DNA of 64,000 nucleotides from Wyeomyia smithii (GCF_029784165.1 NC_073696.1:153754175-153818174); one strand, 5' to 3'. Positions 26,045 through 37,852 are shown, counted from the first letter of the stretch. The notes: generated by a model not told the origin, from the sequence alone. Translations and numbers: made by a program.

Positions 26045-29000
26045 CTAGACTGGGGCGTGGATGGATTTCAGGAAAACGTATATAAGGGACATGTAGGATA
26101 GGTCACGGCTCGCCAAGACATCACGAACAGGAACAGCCGGCTGTCTACCCTCGGCCTGCAGGGAAGCTATTAATTTAGACCTGGCGTCACGGTGTACAGG
26201 GCATGACCAAACCACATGCTCTATGTCGTGATAACCTTCACCACAGGCACAGATACCACTTTCCCCGAGCCCAACACGACGGAGGAGCGCGTCAAATCTA
26301 TAGTGATTGGACATAAGCCGGGACATCACGCAAATGAAATCCCGACCTACATCCAACCCCTTGAACCACGGGTTCGTCGATACTTTGGGGATTATGGAAT
26401 GTAACCACCTTCCCAATTCCCCTCTGGTCCAAGCATTTTGCCAACTGATGATCGTATTCTGACGTACAAGTGCGAAAAATTCATTAAAGGCAATTGGTCT
26501 TTCATAAATATCACCGTTTGTTGCGCCCACCTTAGCCAAAGAGTCCGCTTTCTCATTACCCGGTATCGAGCAGTGAGAAGGGACCCACGCTAAGGTAATC
26601 TGAGTAGATTTTTCGGATAAAGCACTCAGATGTTCCCGTATTTTCCCCAGGAAATACGGAGAGTGCTTAACATCTTTCATCGATCGGAGAGCCTCAATGG
26701 AACTGAGACTGTCCGTAAAGATGAAATAATGGTCCGTGGGCATTTTTTCGATAATCCCTAGGGTGTACTGAATTGCAGCTAATTCTGCGACGTAAACAGA
26801 AGCAGGATTATCGAGCTTATGGGAGACGGTTAAATTGTTATTGAAGATACCGAAGCCAGTGGACCCATCAAGAAGTGATCCGTCAGTGTGTTACATATTG
26901 TCGCAGTTGATGTTTCGATATTTATTGGAAAAAATTTTAGGGATCTGCTGCACGCGTAAATGATCCGGGATTCCACGAGTTTCTTCTATCATGGATGTAT
27001 CGAAAAACACAGTAGAATCAGAAGTATTTGATAAGTCGACACGATTTGGAATATTCGAAGAAGGGTTAATATTTTGGGACATGTGATTGAAATACAATGT
27101 CATAAAACGGGTTTGAGAATTAAGTTCGATTAACCTTTCAAAATTTTCAATCACGGGACGGTTCAAGACCTCACATTTGATTAGAATACGAGAAGACAGG
27201 CTCCAGAAGCGGTTTTTCAATGGTAGTACTCCAGCTAAAACCTCCAAACTCATCGTATGGGTCGACTGCATGCAACCTAAGGCGATACGCAAACAACGAT
27301 ATTGTATTCGCTCCAGTTTGATCAAATGTGTGTTTGCTGCGGAGCGGAAGCAGAAACACCCGTATTCAATAACAGACAATATCGTTGTTTGGTAAAGCCT
27401 TATAAGGTCTCCTGGATGGGCTCCCCACCATTGTCCGGTTATTGTACGAAGAAAATTCACTCTTTGTTGACATTTTTTCATCAGATACCTCACGTGACAA
27501 CCCCAGGTGCCTTTAGAGTCGAACCAGACACCAAGATATTTGTGTACCAAAACCTGAGAAATCGTTTTACCCATTAATTGTGTTTGAAGCTGAGCAGGTT
27601 CATGCTTCCTAGAAAAAACTACTATCTCAGTCTTCTCCGGAGAGAATTCGATACCTAGCTGTAAAGCCCAAGCAGACAAATTGTCCAAGGTATCTTGCAA
27701 TGGTCCTTGCAAATCGGCAGCTTTGGCTCCTGTAACAGAGATTACACTGTCGTCTGCAAGTTGTCTTATCGTGCATGAATTTGCCAGACATTCGTCGATG
27801 TCATTTACATAAAAGTTGTAAAGAAGGGGGCTTAAACATGAGCCCTGGGGAAGACCCATGTAGCTAATGCGAAAAGTTGCCAAATCGCCATGCGTAAAAT
27901 GCATGTGCTTTTCGGACAACAAGTTGTGCAAAAAATTGTTCAAAATTGGAGAAAATCCTTGTCGGTGAAGTTTACCCGAAAGAATGTCAATAGAAACGGA
28001 ATCAAAAGCCCCCTTAATGTCCAAGAACGCAGACGCCATTTGTTCTTTACGAGCATACGCCAGCTGAATATCTGTTGAAAGCAACGCAAGACAATCATTC
28101 GTCCCTTTGGCACGGCGGAAGCCAAATTGAGTTTCTGATAGTAGACCATTTGATTCGACCCAGTGGTCTAAACGACGGAGTATCATTTTTTCCATCAATT
28201 TCCGGATACAGGATAGCATTGCAATCGGCCTATAAGAGTTGTGATTAGAAGCTGGTTTCCCTGGTTTTTGGATGGCGATCACCTTCACTTGCCTCCAATC
28301 CTGCGGTACAATGTTTTGCTCCAGGAACTTATTGAACAAGTTCAACAAGCGCCTCTTGGCATTGCCGGGTAGATTCTTCAACAAGTTGAATTTGATTCTA
28401 TCTAATCCAGGCGCGTTATTGTTACAGGACAGGAGGGCAACTGAAAATTCTGCCATCGTAAAAGGTGATTCTATCGCGTCGTGGCCCGGAGACGCATCGC
28501 GAACAATATTTTGCTCAGGAACAGAGTCCGGACATACTTTCCTGGCAAAATCAAATATCCACCTACTTGAAGACTCCTCGCTTTCGTTGACCGTTACGCG
28601 ATTCCGCATTCTTCGGGCTGTGTTCCAAAGAGTGCTCATCGATGTCTCCCTCGACGTCTCGTTCACGAACCGACGCCAATATCCACGTTTCTTTGCTTTA
28701 GCCAAGCTTTTAAGCTTGGTATCAAGCTCCGAATACCGTAAATAGTCGCCAGGTATACCTCCCGTCTGGTAGGCCTTAAACGCGTCGGATCTTTGCGTGT
28801 AGACATCGGAGCACTCTTGGTCCCACCACGGAGTGGGAGGCCGTTCTTTGATCGTTACGCCGGGATATTTCTTCGTTTGGGCTTGCAACGCGGCGTCGAG
28901 AATCAAGCCCGCGAGGAGGTTGTATTCTTCAAGTGGTGAATGATGTTGAATCGACTCGACCGCTTTTGAAATCATTTCCTCGTATAACTTCCAATCGACA

Positions 29001-29752
29001 TTTCGTGTGAGGTCATACGGAATGTCAATTGGTCGCATGCGAGTTGACCCGTTAGTAATTGAAATAAGAATAGGCAGATGGTCGCTACCGTGAGGATCGA
29101 GGATTACCTTCCATGTGCAATCCAACCGTAGCGACGTCGAACATAAGGATAGATCCAAAGCGCTTGGGCGCGCTGGAGGTTTCGGGATACGTGTCATTTC
29201 ACCGTTGTTTAAAATAGTCATGTCGAAGTCATCGCAAAGGTTATAGATTAAAGAGGAGCGGTTATCATTGTATGGGGAACCCCAAGCCACGCCATGAGAG
29301 TTGAAGTCTCCCAAAATCAAACGTGGCGAGGGAAGAAGTTCTATTAAATCAAAGAGCAGCCGTTGCCCAACCTGTGCTCTGGGGGGAATATATATTGAGG
29401 CAATACAAAGCTCTTTACCTTGTATTGTCATTTGACATGCGACAACTTCGATGCCTGGAATCGAGGGGAGGTTAATACGATAGAAAGAATAGCACTTTTT
29501 AATCCCTAAAAGTACTCCTCCATATGGGGTGTCTCGATCAAGGCGAATAATATTAAAATCATGGAAGTTGAGATCAATATTTGAAGTAAGCCAAGTTTCA
29601 CAAAGGGAAAATGCATCGCATTTGTTTTTATTTATCAAAACTTTAAACGAATCAATTTTTGGTAAAATACTTCTACAATTCCACTGTAAGACAGAGATAG
29701 AATCCTTCATATACGCAGTTGAATTAGGCATCGAAGGATACAATCGCTGCAA
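26045..29752 (-). pseudogene. ORF2 of I-type element B: endonuclease-RT-RNase H with one nonsense codon
   Basis: One continuous frame of about 1235 codons broken only by TAA at 26888-26890. Domains in order: endonuclease (LQWNCRSILPK, LCETWL, ILGDFNSHGVAWG, GSDHLPILI), linker, RT (NNAPGLDRIKFNLL, SYRPIAMLSCIRK, FGFRRAKGTND, LPQGSCLSPLLYN, QLADDSV in place of the usual Y/FxDD) and RNase H (FIFTDSLSSIEA, LAWVPSHCSIPGNEKADS) with a C-terminal Cys/His motif (CACGEGYHDIEHVVWSC). The stop falls just before the first RNase H aspartate. It overlaps ORF1 by 29 bases. Otherwise undamaged, so recent. Confidence 0.9.
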
Positions 29753-31094
29753 GGAGAGGCCATTGGGCAGTCAACTGCTTCAAAAATGATCTAACTGTTG
29801 GGAGGAATGCTGTAAGAAAAATTTTAATTGGATCGGGTACATTGAAAGTTTCAAAAATCCAGTCCACAATGTCAGAAAATTTCACTAATCCAGAGTTTGT
29901 TTCATCAACTGGGAGTGTAAAAGGAGCAACTGGGGTTTTAGATGTTCCTGGCAGTGCTGGGAGCTCCTTCTGGGACTTTAAATTTGCCAGCCCAGGAGGA
30001 GTTTGCTTCGGTTTTTCCGCAGCACTGTTTGGTTTGTTTGTAACCTTCATTTCACTTTGAGAAATCTTAGGACCTTTTCTGGGAAGTTTAGGAGAGGAAA
30101 CACTTTTCCTCTTTCTAGACTCCCCAGGATTGGCGTAAGATGCTCCCGCTGGTGAATCGTCAGAATCGGTTTCCTCAGAGGGCAACAGATCGAAGGGGTT
30201 CGAAGTAACGGGAGAAGTGGTAACGGTCTTCTTCAGCATGTCAGCGTAGGAACGCTTTGAACGCTCTTTGAGAGACCGTTTTATTTTATCCCTGCGCTGC
30301 ATGTACACCGCACATGTCGAGAGCTCATGCAGATTTTCTCCGCAGTGAATACACTTTTCAGCGTTAACACTGCAAGAATCTTCCGCATGAGACTCCCCAC
30401 ACTTGCCACAACGTGCCTTATTGCAGCAGTAGGCAGCTGTATGGCCTAACTGCTTGCAATTCAGGCAGTTCATGACGCGGGGCACGTAGAGCCTCACAGG
30501 GAGACGAACCCGGTGGATCGAGACTTGGCTTGGTAGTGCAGACCCGGCGAACGTAACTCGAAACGAGTCTGACGGAGTGTATACTGTTTTGCCACCGATG
30601 ATCGATGCTGACCGCAATTGCTTGCAGTCGAGCACCTTTACTTCGGGACACGTTTTGTTCTTAAAGCACCCTTTGGCACTTTGCAGTATACACTCGACGG
30701 ACAGACTCGAATCGGTTATGACACCGTCGATCTCCACGTCTCGTGCGGGTATGTAAACGCGATACTCGCGTGTGAAGAGCTCAGAGCAAGCTATATCGTT
30801 GGCCTCTTTCAGGTTACCGACCACGACACGGAGCTTGTTAGGCCGGACCTTGGAAATTTCGGTCACGCCCTTGTACTCCTTCGTCAGGTCTTTAGAAATC
30901 TGCAAGAGGTTCAACTTTTTCGATTTCGGTCCTGCCTTTGGCCGAAAATAAACAGTATAGCTGCCCTGGGCTCCGTCTGGGTAAAGCCTGGGGCGAGGGG
31001 GGACTGAAGGATGAACAGGGGAGGGGGTAACAGAAGGGTCAGGGTCAGAGGGGTTCGGGGATGGTGGCGCGGGAGGCGAGGGATCTACATCCAT
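29724..31094 (-). CDS. ORF1 (gag-like RNA-binding protein) of I-type element B
   Basis: 456 intact codons. Pro-rich N terminus (about residues 1-40), a conserved central domain (SYTVYFRPKAG, ELFTREYRVYIPARDVEIDG, FRVTFAGSALPS), three CCHC-type zinc knuckles at about residues 210-262 (CLNCKQLGHTAAYC, CGKCGESHAEDSC, CIHCGENLHELSTC), a basic/Ser-rich tail and a hydrophobic C-terminal helix region (VDWIFETFNVPDPIKIF). The protein would package element RNA. The ATG at 31094 follows a 446-bp leader; the end overlaps the ORF2 start in another frame, so ORF2 is probably reached by reinitiation. Confidence 0.9.
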   Translation of the reverse strand: MDVDPSPPAPPSPNPSDPDPSVTPSPVHPSVPPRPRLYPDGAQGSYTVYFRPKAGPKSKKLNLLQISKDLTKEYKGVTEISKVRPNKLRVVVGNLKEANDIACSELFTREYRVYIPARDVEIDGVITDSSLSVECILQSAKGCFKNKTCPEVKVLDCKQLRSASIIGGKTVYTPSDSFRVTFAGSALPSQVSIHRVRLPVRLYVPRVMNCLNCKQLGHTAAYCCNKARCGKCGESHAEDSCSVNAEKCIHCGENLHELSTCAVYMQRRDKIKRSLKERSKRSYADMLKKTVTTSPVTSNPFDLLPSEETDSDDSPAGASYANPGESRKRKSVSSPKLPRKGPKISQSEMKVTNKPNSAAEKPKQTPPGLANLKSQKELPALPGTSKTPVAPFTLPVDETNSGLVKFSDIVDWIFETFNVPDPIKIFLTAFLPTVRSFLKQLTAQWPLLAAIVSFDA

Positions 31095-31507
31095 CGCGCT
31101 ATGTTTAGCGCACTAGCGCTGACAAGAACACGTACCTTTTTATTTCTCCCTTCCAGTAAGGTTGGTTGTCCGATCGTTCGAAGTAGCAGCCGTTACAGCC
31201 AGCAGCACCAATACAGCAGCACCAAACAGCCACCAGCAGCGAGCCAGGTGTGAGATCACTCCACACAGCGATACGACTTGCTGACACTGATGGCTTCTTC
31301 TTTTTCCTCGTTTGTGTCTCGTCCACTGCTGTAGCACAATCCAGCCAGCAGCCAAATCGGCTTACGCACCAGCTGGCAGTCACGATGCGAAACAGTTGCA
31401 CAAAGGAACGACCTTGAACCCGGATTTATTTCACTCGACCAGGCAAACAATGCCAACACTTGTTCACACGTCTTTTGTTTTATACTCTATCGGACCGATC
31501 ACCAAAC

Positions 31508-31542
31508 ACGTCCAGTACTGATGCGTGTTCGGCACAGAATGA
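31508..31542 (-). promoter_or_regulatory. Initiator and downstream promoter element at the 5' end of element B
   Basis: Minus strand reads TCATTCT with the A at 31540 as +1 (TC comes from the target site) and GGACGT at +28 to +33, matching the insect Inr (TCAKTY) and DPE (RGWYV) consensus at the right spacing. TATA-less internal promoters of this kind are known from Drosophila non-LTR elements. Confidence 0.7.
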
Positions 31543-31770
31543 GTGCAGCATTTTTGGCATCAATGGAAAACCGAATATCTTCAGGAGTTGCAGTTGATGA
31601 GTTTTTGGCTCCTGTGAAGTGGCCGCTTGCGAGAATAGTCAGCACAAGTACAGGTGTAGACCGTCTTACTCGAGTCGTCGATCTTCGCCCCAGTAGAGGT
31701 ATCATCCGCAGACCAATAATAAAAATTTTCCTGTTGCCTTACGGAGCCGAACACGAGAAGGAAGATTAAA
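31541..31770 (+). pseudogene. BEL integrase C-terminal domain, continued
   Basis: Starts in the duplicated target (RVQHFWHQWKTEYLQEL) and continues, after a frameshift near 31600, with APVKWPLARIV and VDRLTRVVDLRPSRG to a stop at about 31769. This is the usual end of BEL pol. Confidence 0.75.
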
Positions 31771-31867
31771 TATTTCGTATTATTTAGAATTAAGAAAAAT
31801 GTGATCACGATGAGAATTTTGACAGAAGACAGACAGAGTGAAATTTAGGAATTTCAGGTGGCGGCTA

Positions 31868-32149
31868 TAACAGTTTCTAATAAGAAGCGTTCCTTCAATA
31901 TGAGGAGGCTGTCAGTGGTCAATGCAATTATAGCACTGCAAAGTTATCTCTCGCGCTATAAAAATAATAAAATTTGTCACAACGTAGGGTACATACCGGC
32001 TAGAAATAAAGAGACGGTCTCTTTCCCATCGAAAAGCGGAACGGTTCGGAGCTTCAATAAACGTTGTTCTCATCAGTAGTTAGTTGAATTCAAATCCTGT
32101 GTGGTGCTTAACGAGAACAAAGCCGAAAACTCCGATTCTGCTCTGAACT
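31868..32149 (+). repeat. BEL 3' LTR
   Basis: Begins TAACAGTTTCTAATAAGAAG after the purine-rich GGTGGCGG; contains the MRRLSVVN-like block seen in the 5' LTR, an AATAAA at about 32057, and ends near 32149 where the I-type RT resumes. About 282 bp. After about 32000 it has no counterpart in the 5' LTR. Confidence 0.7.
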
Positions 32150-33289
32150 CATATGTATTTTTTACATGGTGATTCGACAACTTCCCGAATTGGTTACATG
32201 GGTTTTTCCCAGGGCTCTTGTTTAAGCCCTCTATCATATAAATTTTACGTCAATAACATCGATGAATGTCTTGCAAACTCATGCAAGCTACGGCAACTTG
32301 CAGACGATAGCGTTGTATCCATTAATGGAAGCGAAGCTAACGATCTGCAAGGACCATTGCAAAATACCTTAGACAATTTGTCTGAATGGGCTCTTAAGCT
32401 GGGTATCGAATTCTCTCCGGAGAAAACTGAGCGTTTTTTCTAGGAAGCATAACCCAGCTCAGCTGCAGCTCCTACTAACGGGTAAAACGATCACTCAGGT
32501 TTTAGTCGCTAAATATCTCGGGGTCTGGTTCAACTCTAAATGCACCTGGGCTTGTCATATTAGGTATCTGATACAAAAAAGCCAACAGTGGATTAATTTT
32601 CTTCGTACGATTACCGGAACCTGGTGGGGTGTCCACCCAGGAGACCTTCTAAGGTTATACCAAACAACGATATTGTCAGTTCTTGAGTACGGTTGTTTCT
32701 GCTTTCGCTCCGCCGCGAACAAGCACATTATAAAATTAGAGAGAATACAATACCGTTGTTTGCGTATTGCCTTGGGCTGCATGCAGCCGACCCATACGAT
32801 GAGTCTTGAAGTGTTAGCGGGTATTCTTCCGTTGAAACATCGTTTTTGGAATCTCTCTTACCGGTTGCTAATTCGATGCACAGTTATGAACCCATTAGTA
32901 ATTGAAAATTTCAAGAGGTTGGTCGACCTTTATTCTCAATCCAGATTTAAGACTTTATATTTTGACTATTTGGCTCAAGATATTAATCCTTCCTCATACG
33001 ATTCCTCCAATGTCGCACTTTTAGATACTTCTAATAATGCCAGATTCTATAACACCACCATGAAAGAAGAGATTATTGGTATTCCGGATCAATTGCGACC
33101 GCAAGAGATCCCTAAGAATATTTTCCAATAAGTTTAAACATGTTAGTTGTGTTAAAATGTTTTACACTACCGGATCTAATCTAGATGAGTCCACTGGCTT
33201 CGGTGTTTTTCACGAAAATTTTACCGCCTCCTACAAACTCGATGCTCCTGCTTCCGTGTGCGTCGCAGAACTTGCTGCTATTCGGTACT
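32150..33289 (+). pseudogene. ORF2 of I-type element A: RT palm to RNase H start
   Basis: Reads GDSTTSRIGYMGFSQGSCLS, YKFYVNNIDECL, RQLADDSVVSIN; a 5-base loss near 32430 shifts the frame. It continues with RSAANKHIIKLERIQYRCL and the thumb, and ends in VCVAELAAIRY of RNase H at 33284. About 95 per cent like A' by eye. Element C interrupts it after GGTACT. Confidence 0.85.
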
Positions 33290-33370
33290 TTACTTTACTT
33301 TATTTATTTCGTCAATCAGAAGTAGACAATATACAATATTCTAATAATTACTTACAAACTATTTTTTTTT

Positions 33371-33714
33371 TCAATAAGCGTTGCGATTGCGTATTGAGCT
33401 AAAAAAGTGTTTGAGTTCATGCCGAGACATTGTAAAGTCAATGGTTTCGCAGTATTGATTGTAAGTGGCCATCATACGATTCAAGGGTCCCAATTTTGCA
33501 TAATTTGTGCGGTAATGATTGGTGGCAAACGTGTTTCGATTTCGAAGTTGTTTAAGAGGTACGTAGAAATTTAGGTTAGATAAAAGTGTAGCTGAATCAA
33601 TGCGCTGCGAAACGATGTCATTTACAAATGATACTATTGCGGATTCACGACGCTCTTTCAATGATTGTATGTTTATGAGCATGCAACGAGCTTCATATGA
33701 TGGAAGAGTGAATG
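33371..33714 (-). pseudogene. ORF2 C-terminus of element C
   Basis: Minus strand reads LPSYEARCMLINIQSLKERR, IVSFVNDIVSQRIDS, NFYVPLKQLRNRN and ends near 33371. This matches the C-terminal block following the thumb in CR1/Jockey-type RTs. It joins directly to LRKLGWT at 57374-57430 across the gypsy element. Confidence 0.8.
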
Positions 33715-33718
33715 ATGT

Positions 33719-34252
33719 TTGGTAAACTTCTTAATACTTGAATCGAAAACTGGTAAACTTCTTAATATTTGAATCGAATACTTATCCGGCGGAACGATGG
33801 GTTTCTTTTCTTAGCGGTGACGGAGTTGACGAAAGTCAAAACCGTTCGCAATGATAAAACCTCTTTTGCTTAAAGCTATTCCGGTGAGACGAACAGGAGT
33901 AGACCAGTCGCTGGGGAATGCTCATTGATTAATTCTGTCGCCTTATTGAAAATCATTTGCTTTTATAGGCAAATGCAACTGCCAAAATATTTAATTCTAT
34001 GTGGTACATGTGTGGCCAGCTTGGGCCCCTACTGGAAAACAGCTGGAGAGACGAGCATTAAAATTGCAACGCTGCATTTTGCGTGCAGAATGAGTCAGGC
34101 ACCAAACATTGCGGTACACTCAGTAAGGCATGGTAGCGAGTGTGCTGTAACGCTTAGGCTTTCAGTAAGTAACGGAACTTGGGTCAGTGGTTTGAATCGA
34201 AATTTGTTTGTTTATGGTTTACGGTGCCGTACAAAAGAGTTAGTATACGACA
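33719..34252 (-). repeat. Gypsy 3' LTR (534 bp)
   Basis: Highly similar to 56933-57373 except for about 100 bp around 33872-33975 that are missing from the 5' LTR. Contains a 23-bp direct duplication near its outer end (TGGTAAACTTCTTAATA occurs twice, 33720 and 33751). Confidence 0.85.
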
Positions 34253-34568
34253 CCATCTCTCTTTACGAGAGCAATTTTATGGAAAATGAAATTGCTCTTA
34301 AAAAAAAAATTTGACGTCTGTCTCCAGTTGTTTTTCACAAATTTTGATAAGTTTGATAAATGTGTGTAATATCCTTTTTTTGTAGTTCATGAAATAACAT
34401 ATAAATACTTAATATGTATGTTTTTTGGTTCTATTGAATTTATCTAATGATAATCTGATTGTGTTTGTCATACTTGAATCGAAAGATTTTGTTTATGTTT
34501 TGATTAGCCTTTTTTGTGTACAATTACTGAGGTTTTTGTTCTTGTATGTTGAATTCTGCAATTGGGGT
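34253..34568 (-). other. Gypsy region between integrase and 3' LTR
   Basis: AT-rich, with no meaningful minus-strand frame. It includes a small hairpin (GAGAGCAATTTTATGG against CCAT...GCTC, 34267-34300) and the polypurine tract just outside the LTR. Confidence 0.5.
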
Positions 34569-35944
34569 CTAAAATTTCTTTACTATATATGGACCTTCGT
34601 AAAATGGCTCAAGTTTTCTTCTGTTTTCTATTTTTAAATAAACTGTGTCATTGATTTTTACATGGATTGGGTTATAATGTACATTGGAATTTTCTGTTCT
34701 TTGTATTTTATGCTCGATTAGTATGGTTCTTGCTATTTCGTTTGCTTTTTGCAGCTTAAATTGCAATTCCTTACTGTATTGATCGAAGTTGTATACGGGG
34801 TCTATCCCTTGTTTGAATACATCCTGAGGTAACTTTATTTTATTTCCAAAAACGAGTTCGTGTGGTGAGTATCCGTGGTCTGAGTGTGGTGTCGAATTGT
34901 AATTAAATGAATAAAATTTCAACCATTCATCCCAGTCAAATTGATGTTCGTTGACAAAGGATCTCAGATATTCGTTCAAACATCTGTGATTTCTCTCCAA
35001 TGAACCAATTGTCTGTGGATGATAAGCTGTGCTAAATTTTTATCTGACTTTTAACATTTTGCATATTTGTTCCAAAATTTCATTGTTGTATTTTGTTCCT
35101 TGATCTGATCGTAAGATTGAAAATGTTCCGAACGTAAGTAAGAAATCGTCAACTAAGGCTTTGGCTATTACGTTAGCTTCTTTTGTAGGTACAGGGATTA
35201 GTACGACATATTCAGTTAAGTCGCATTGGATGCTAACGGCATATCTATTGTTATTTTTGCTTTTTGGTAGTGGTCCAATGGTGTCTATTGAAGTAATTTC
35301 GAAAGGGTGTGAAGGTGTGGTTGTTATTATTTCTTTTTCCTTAGTGTGTTTTATGACTTTGTTTCGTTTGCATAATTCGCAGGCCTTTAGGAATTCTGCA
35401 ATCGAACGTTTCATATTAGTCCACGTGTATATTTCTCTTATTTTGAGGTACAGTCGGTGCTGACCGATGTGTCCTCCTGTAGGTGTATTATGAAAATCGT
35501 GTTAAATTTTTCGTATCATTTCTTGTTTGTTTATATAAGCCACCTTTGTTGGTGGCTTATATAAAATAATTTGAATCGAGCACACTTGTGTGTTCGCAAT
35601 AATTTTAAAGTTTACATTAATATATTTTTGAATATTTTGTCGTTTGTCGACAGCGCTATATTATTTTGGTTGTACCCTTTTGCAATTTGTTCTAATTCTA
35701 GAAGAGCAGAGCCGAGTGTCTGACTTCCATTCATATTTTGGAGCACTTGTGCTACTATTTTGTTATTTCTTTTCAATGTAAATATTATTTCATCTTTGAT
35801 TATTGTCGTTTCTAATTTAAATAGTTTGTTTGTTTCCGACGGAGTGTTAGTTATGTATGTTGCGAGGTGATCAGTCTCTCTTGGTACATAAGTTTGTTCC
35901 ATATTATTTTCGTTAATCTTTCGGGTCATGGACCTTGTATTCAC
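34569..35944 (-). pseudogene. Gypsy integrase and preceding linker
   Basis: 35612-35944 is the RNase H-integrase linker. 35040-35414 holds the zinc-binding end (CELCKRN) and core: TSIDTIGPLPKS (Asp 1) and RSDQGTKYNNEI (Asp 2). 34569-35000 has the Glu motif GSLERNHRCLNEYL, NYNSTPHSDHGYSP and the C-terminal LEPFYEGPYIVKKF typical of the mdg1/412 branch. Stops at 35040 and between the linker and the zinc-binding domain break the frame. Integrase would insert the cDNA with a 4-bp duplication, as seen at the LTR flanks. Confidence 0.8.
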
Positions 35945-37808
35945 CTTAAAAATATTTGTTTTAGCTCATCCGAAGATGTTACTATTCTCGAAAAAGCGTC
36001 TGGTTTCCTTTCCTGGTATATATTCTACCGTAAAATCGTATTCCTCCAAATCTAGGCTTATTCTAGTTAATTTGGAAGATGGATTTTTCATTCCGAACAG
36101 ATCTGTGCTCTTTTCGAACTGTAATTTTCCTTCCGTATAAATATGGCTTAAAGTAATTAATGGCCCAATGTATAGCCGTTAATTCTTTCAAAAATACCGG
36201 TTTATTTTTTTCTCCGGGTGTAAATGTTTCACTTGCGAATGCAATTGGTAAATTTCCATGTTCGGTATGTTGTGAAAGAACGGCGCCACAGCCTATGTCT
36301 GAAGCGTCCGTGACTAAAATAAATTCTTTCGTAAAATCGGGGTATTGTAGCAACATGGGTGAAATTAGGGCATTTTTCAAAGTGCTAAATGCTTGTTGGC
36401 AGCCCTCTGTCCAAACAAAAGTTGCATTCTTTTTTAGAAGTTGGTTGAGCGGATGTGCTGTTATAGCAAAATTTGGGACGAATTTTCTGTAGTAGTTACA
36501 AAATGCTACAAATCGTCTTACTTCACCCGCATTTGTAGGTATTGGATATTTTACTATCGCGCTAAATTTGGAATCATCAGGTAGCATACCTTGATCTGTT
36601 ATTTTGTGTCCAAGATAAATTACCTGTGTACTGAAGAATGTGCACTTTTGTGCATTGAACTTTAAATTATACAATCTCAGTCGTTCAAAACCTTGTTGTA
36701 AGTTTGAACATCCGATAACTACGATGCCGTCAATATAAATGAAAGCTAGTTCCGGCGTTAAGCCTGCCATCGCAATAGTCATCATGCGTTGAAAACTATT
36801 TGGGCTTATATTTAACCCGAATGGTAATCTGGTAAATTGGTAATGACCATTCTTTGTGGAAAATGCTGTGAATTTCCTACATTCATTGTCAAGGGGTATT
36901 TGATAGAACCCTGACATGAGATCAAATGTTGTAAAAATTTTTGCTCTACCGAGTTGATCCAGTATATCGTCAATTCTCGGTAGTGGGAATTTATCCGCTA
37001 AAATCTTTTTATTCAGCTGTCGAAAGTCGACAGCTAGACGCCATTTCTTGTCTTTGTCATTAGTTTTTTTTTGAACTAGTAAAATCGGAGAATTGTACGG
37101 TGATATGGAGGGTTCGATTATATTATTGTTCAACATATCATTAACTTGTTTGTTTATCTCGTCATGCTGTGCATGGATTGTTTTATAATTAGGAATATAT
37201 ACAGGAATATTTTCATTAAGAGTAATATTCTGTGAGTAAAAGTTGTTCTGTGTAATTGCTTCTTCTAGTAAGCAAAAAATATCTTCGTATTGATTGATTA
37301 AATTTTCAAATTTTTCTTTAGCATATTGTGGAATTTTTTCGATATTAATATTATTTAAAATTCGCTCATTCCTATCTGCATGTTTATTTCTATCAACATT
37401 GAGTATAAAATAATCAGTTAAACGACTTAGCGTAGGTTTAAACTGAGAGTAGACTATGTAAAATGGTTCGTTGTTTGTATTTACAAATTTTACATAGGGT
37501 TTTGTTGCTGAAATGATAGTATTTCCGCAGAAAACTCGTGGGCTTATTTCTTCAGAGTGAATTACCATATCTTCTGATATGTTTAAATATGGTATTCTTC
37601 TGACGACTTCGCTCCGGCTTGGTAGCATACGGCCTTCGTTAAGCTTTGCTTCTATAGGAATAGATATTTGCACATTTTCTATATTAAAGTTAAGTAACCA
37701 ATATTCGTAATATATCACGCACTTATATTTAATCAAGAAATCTCGACCTAAAATACCATCAGCTTTGATTGGTGGGGTTACTAAATGAAAATTATGATTT
37801 ATATTCAT
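35945..37808 (-). pseudogene. Gypsy reverse transcriptase and RNase H
   Basis: A long frame (36063-37808) covers the protease end (GILGRDFLIKY), RT (LAVDFRQLNKKIL, FTTFDLMSGFYQI, FTRLPFGLNISPNSF) and RNase H (LVTDASDIGCGAVLS, LKELTAIHWAI). The catalytic YxDD reads YIDGIVV: the second aspartate is glycine. Near 36100 the RNase H end shifts frame; beyond it, ISLDLEEYDFTVEYIPG continues in another frame to about 35945. The YIDG change should abolish polymerase activity, so this copy was dead or died at that step. Confidence 0.85.
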
Positions 37809-37852
37809 AGCATTGTTAAAGCAGATTGTTGTGTTTGTTATCCCTAAAGTTT

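Larger units (their letters stand above)
25661..31540 (-). mobile_element. Full-length I-type non-LTR retrotransposon B in the BEL integrase
   Basis: Minus-strand element with 5' UTR (31095-31540), ORF1, ORF2 and 3' UTR ending in a poly-A tail (T run at 25661-25680). The target GAGTGCAGCATTTTT is present at 25649 and again at 31541-31555, a target duplication up to 15 bp (the last Ts merge with the tail). The start carries an initiator-plus-DPE promoter, so the copy is full length. RNase H at the ORF2 end and a gag-like ORF1 with CCHC knuckles fit the I group. Confidence 0.9.
16691..32149 (+). mobile_element. BEL/Pao LTR retrotransposon inserted in element A, itself broken by three insertions
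   Basis: Starts TGACAG inside the I-type RT and ends about 32149, where the I-type RT resumes. The probable 5-bp target duplication is CATTT/CATAT with one change. Between partial 5' LTR and 3' LTR lie gag (DUF1759-like), zinc knuckle, aspartic protease, RT, RNase H, and integrase with C-terminal domain, all in the BEL order. Removing element F (3.85 kb), the MITE (0.58 kb) and I-type B (5.88 kb) leaves about 5.1 kb, short for the family because parts of pol are deleted. Confidence 0.85.

Noticed and set aside
34253..34568. An env-like gene in the gypsy element
   Set aside because: Only 316 AT-rich bases lie between integrase and the 3' LTR, with no frame, signal peptide or membrane segment.
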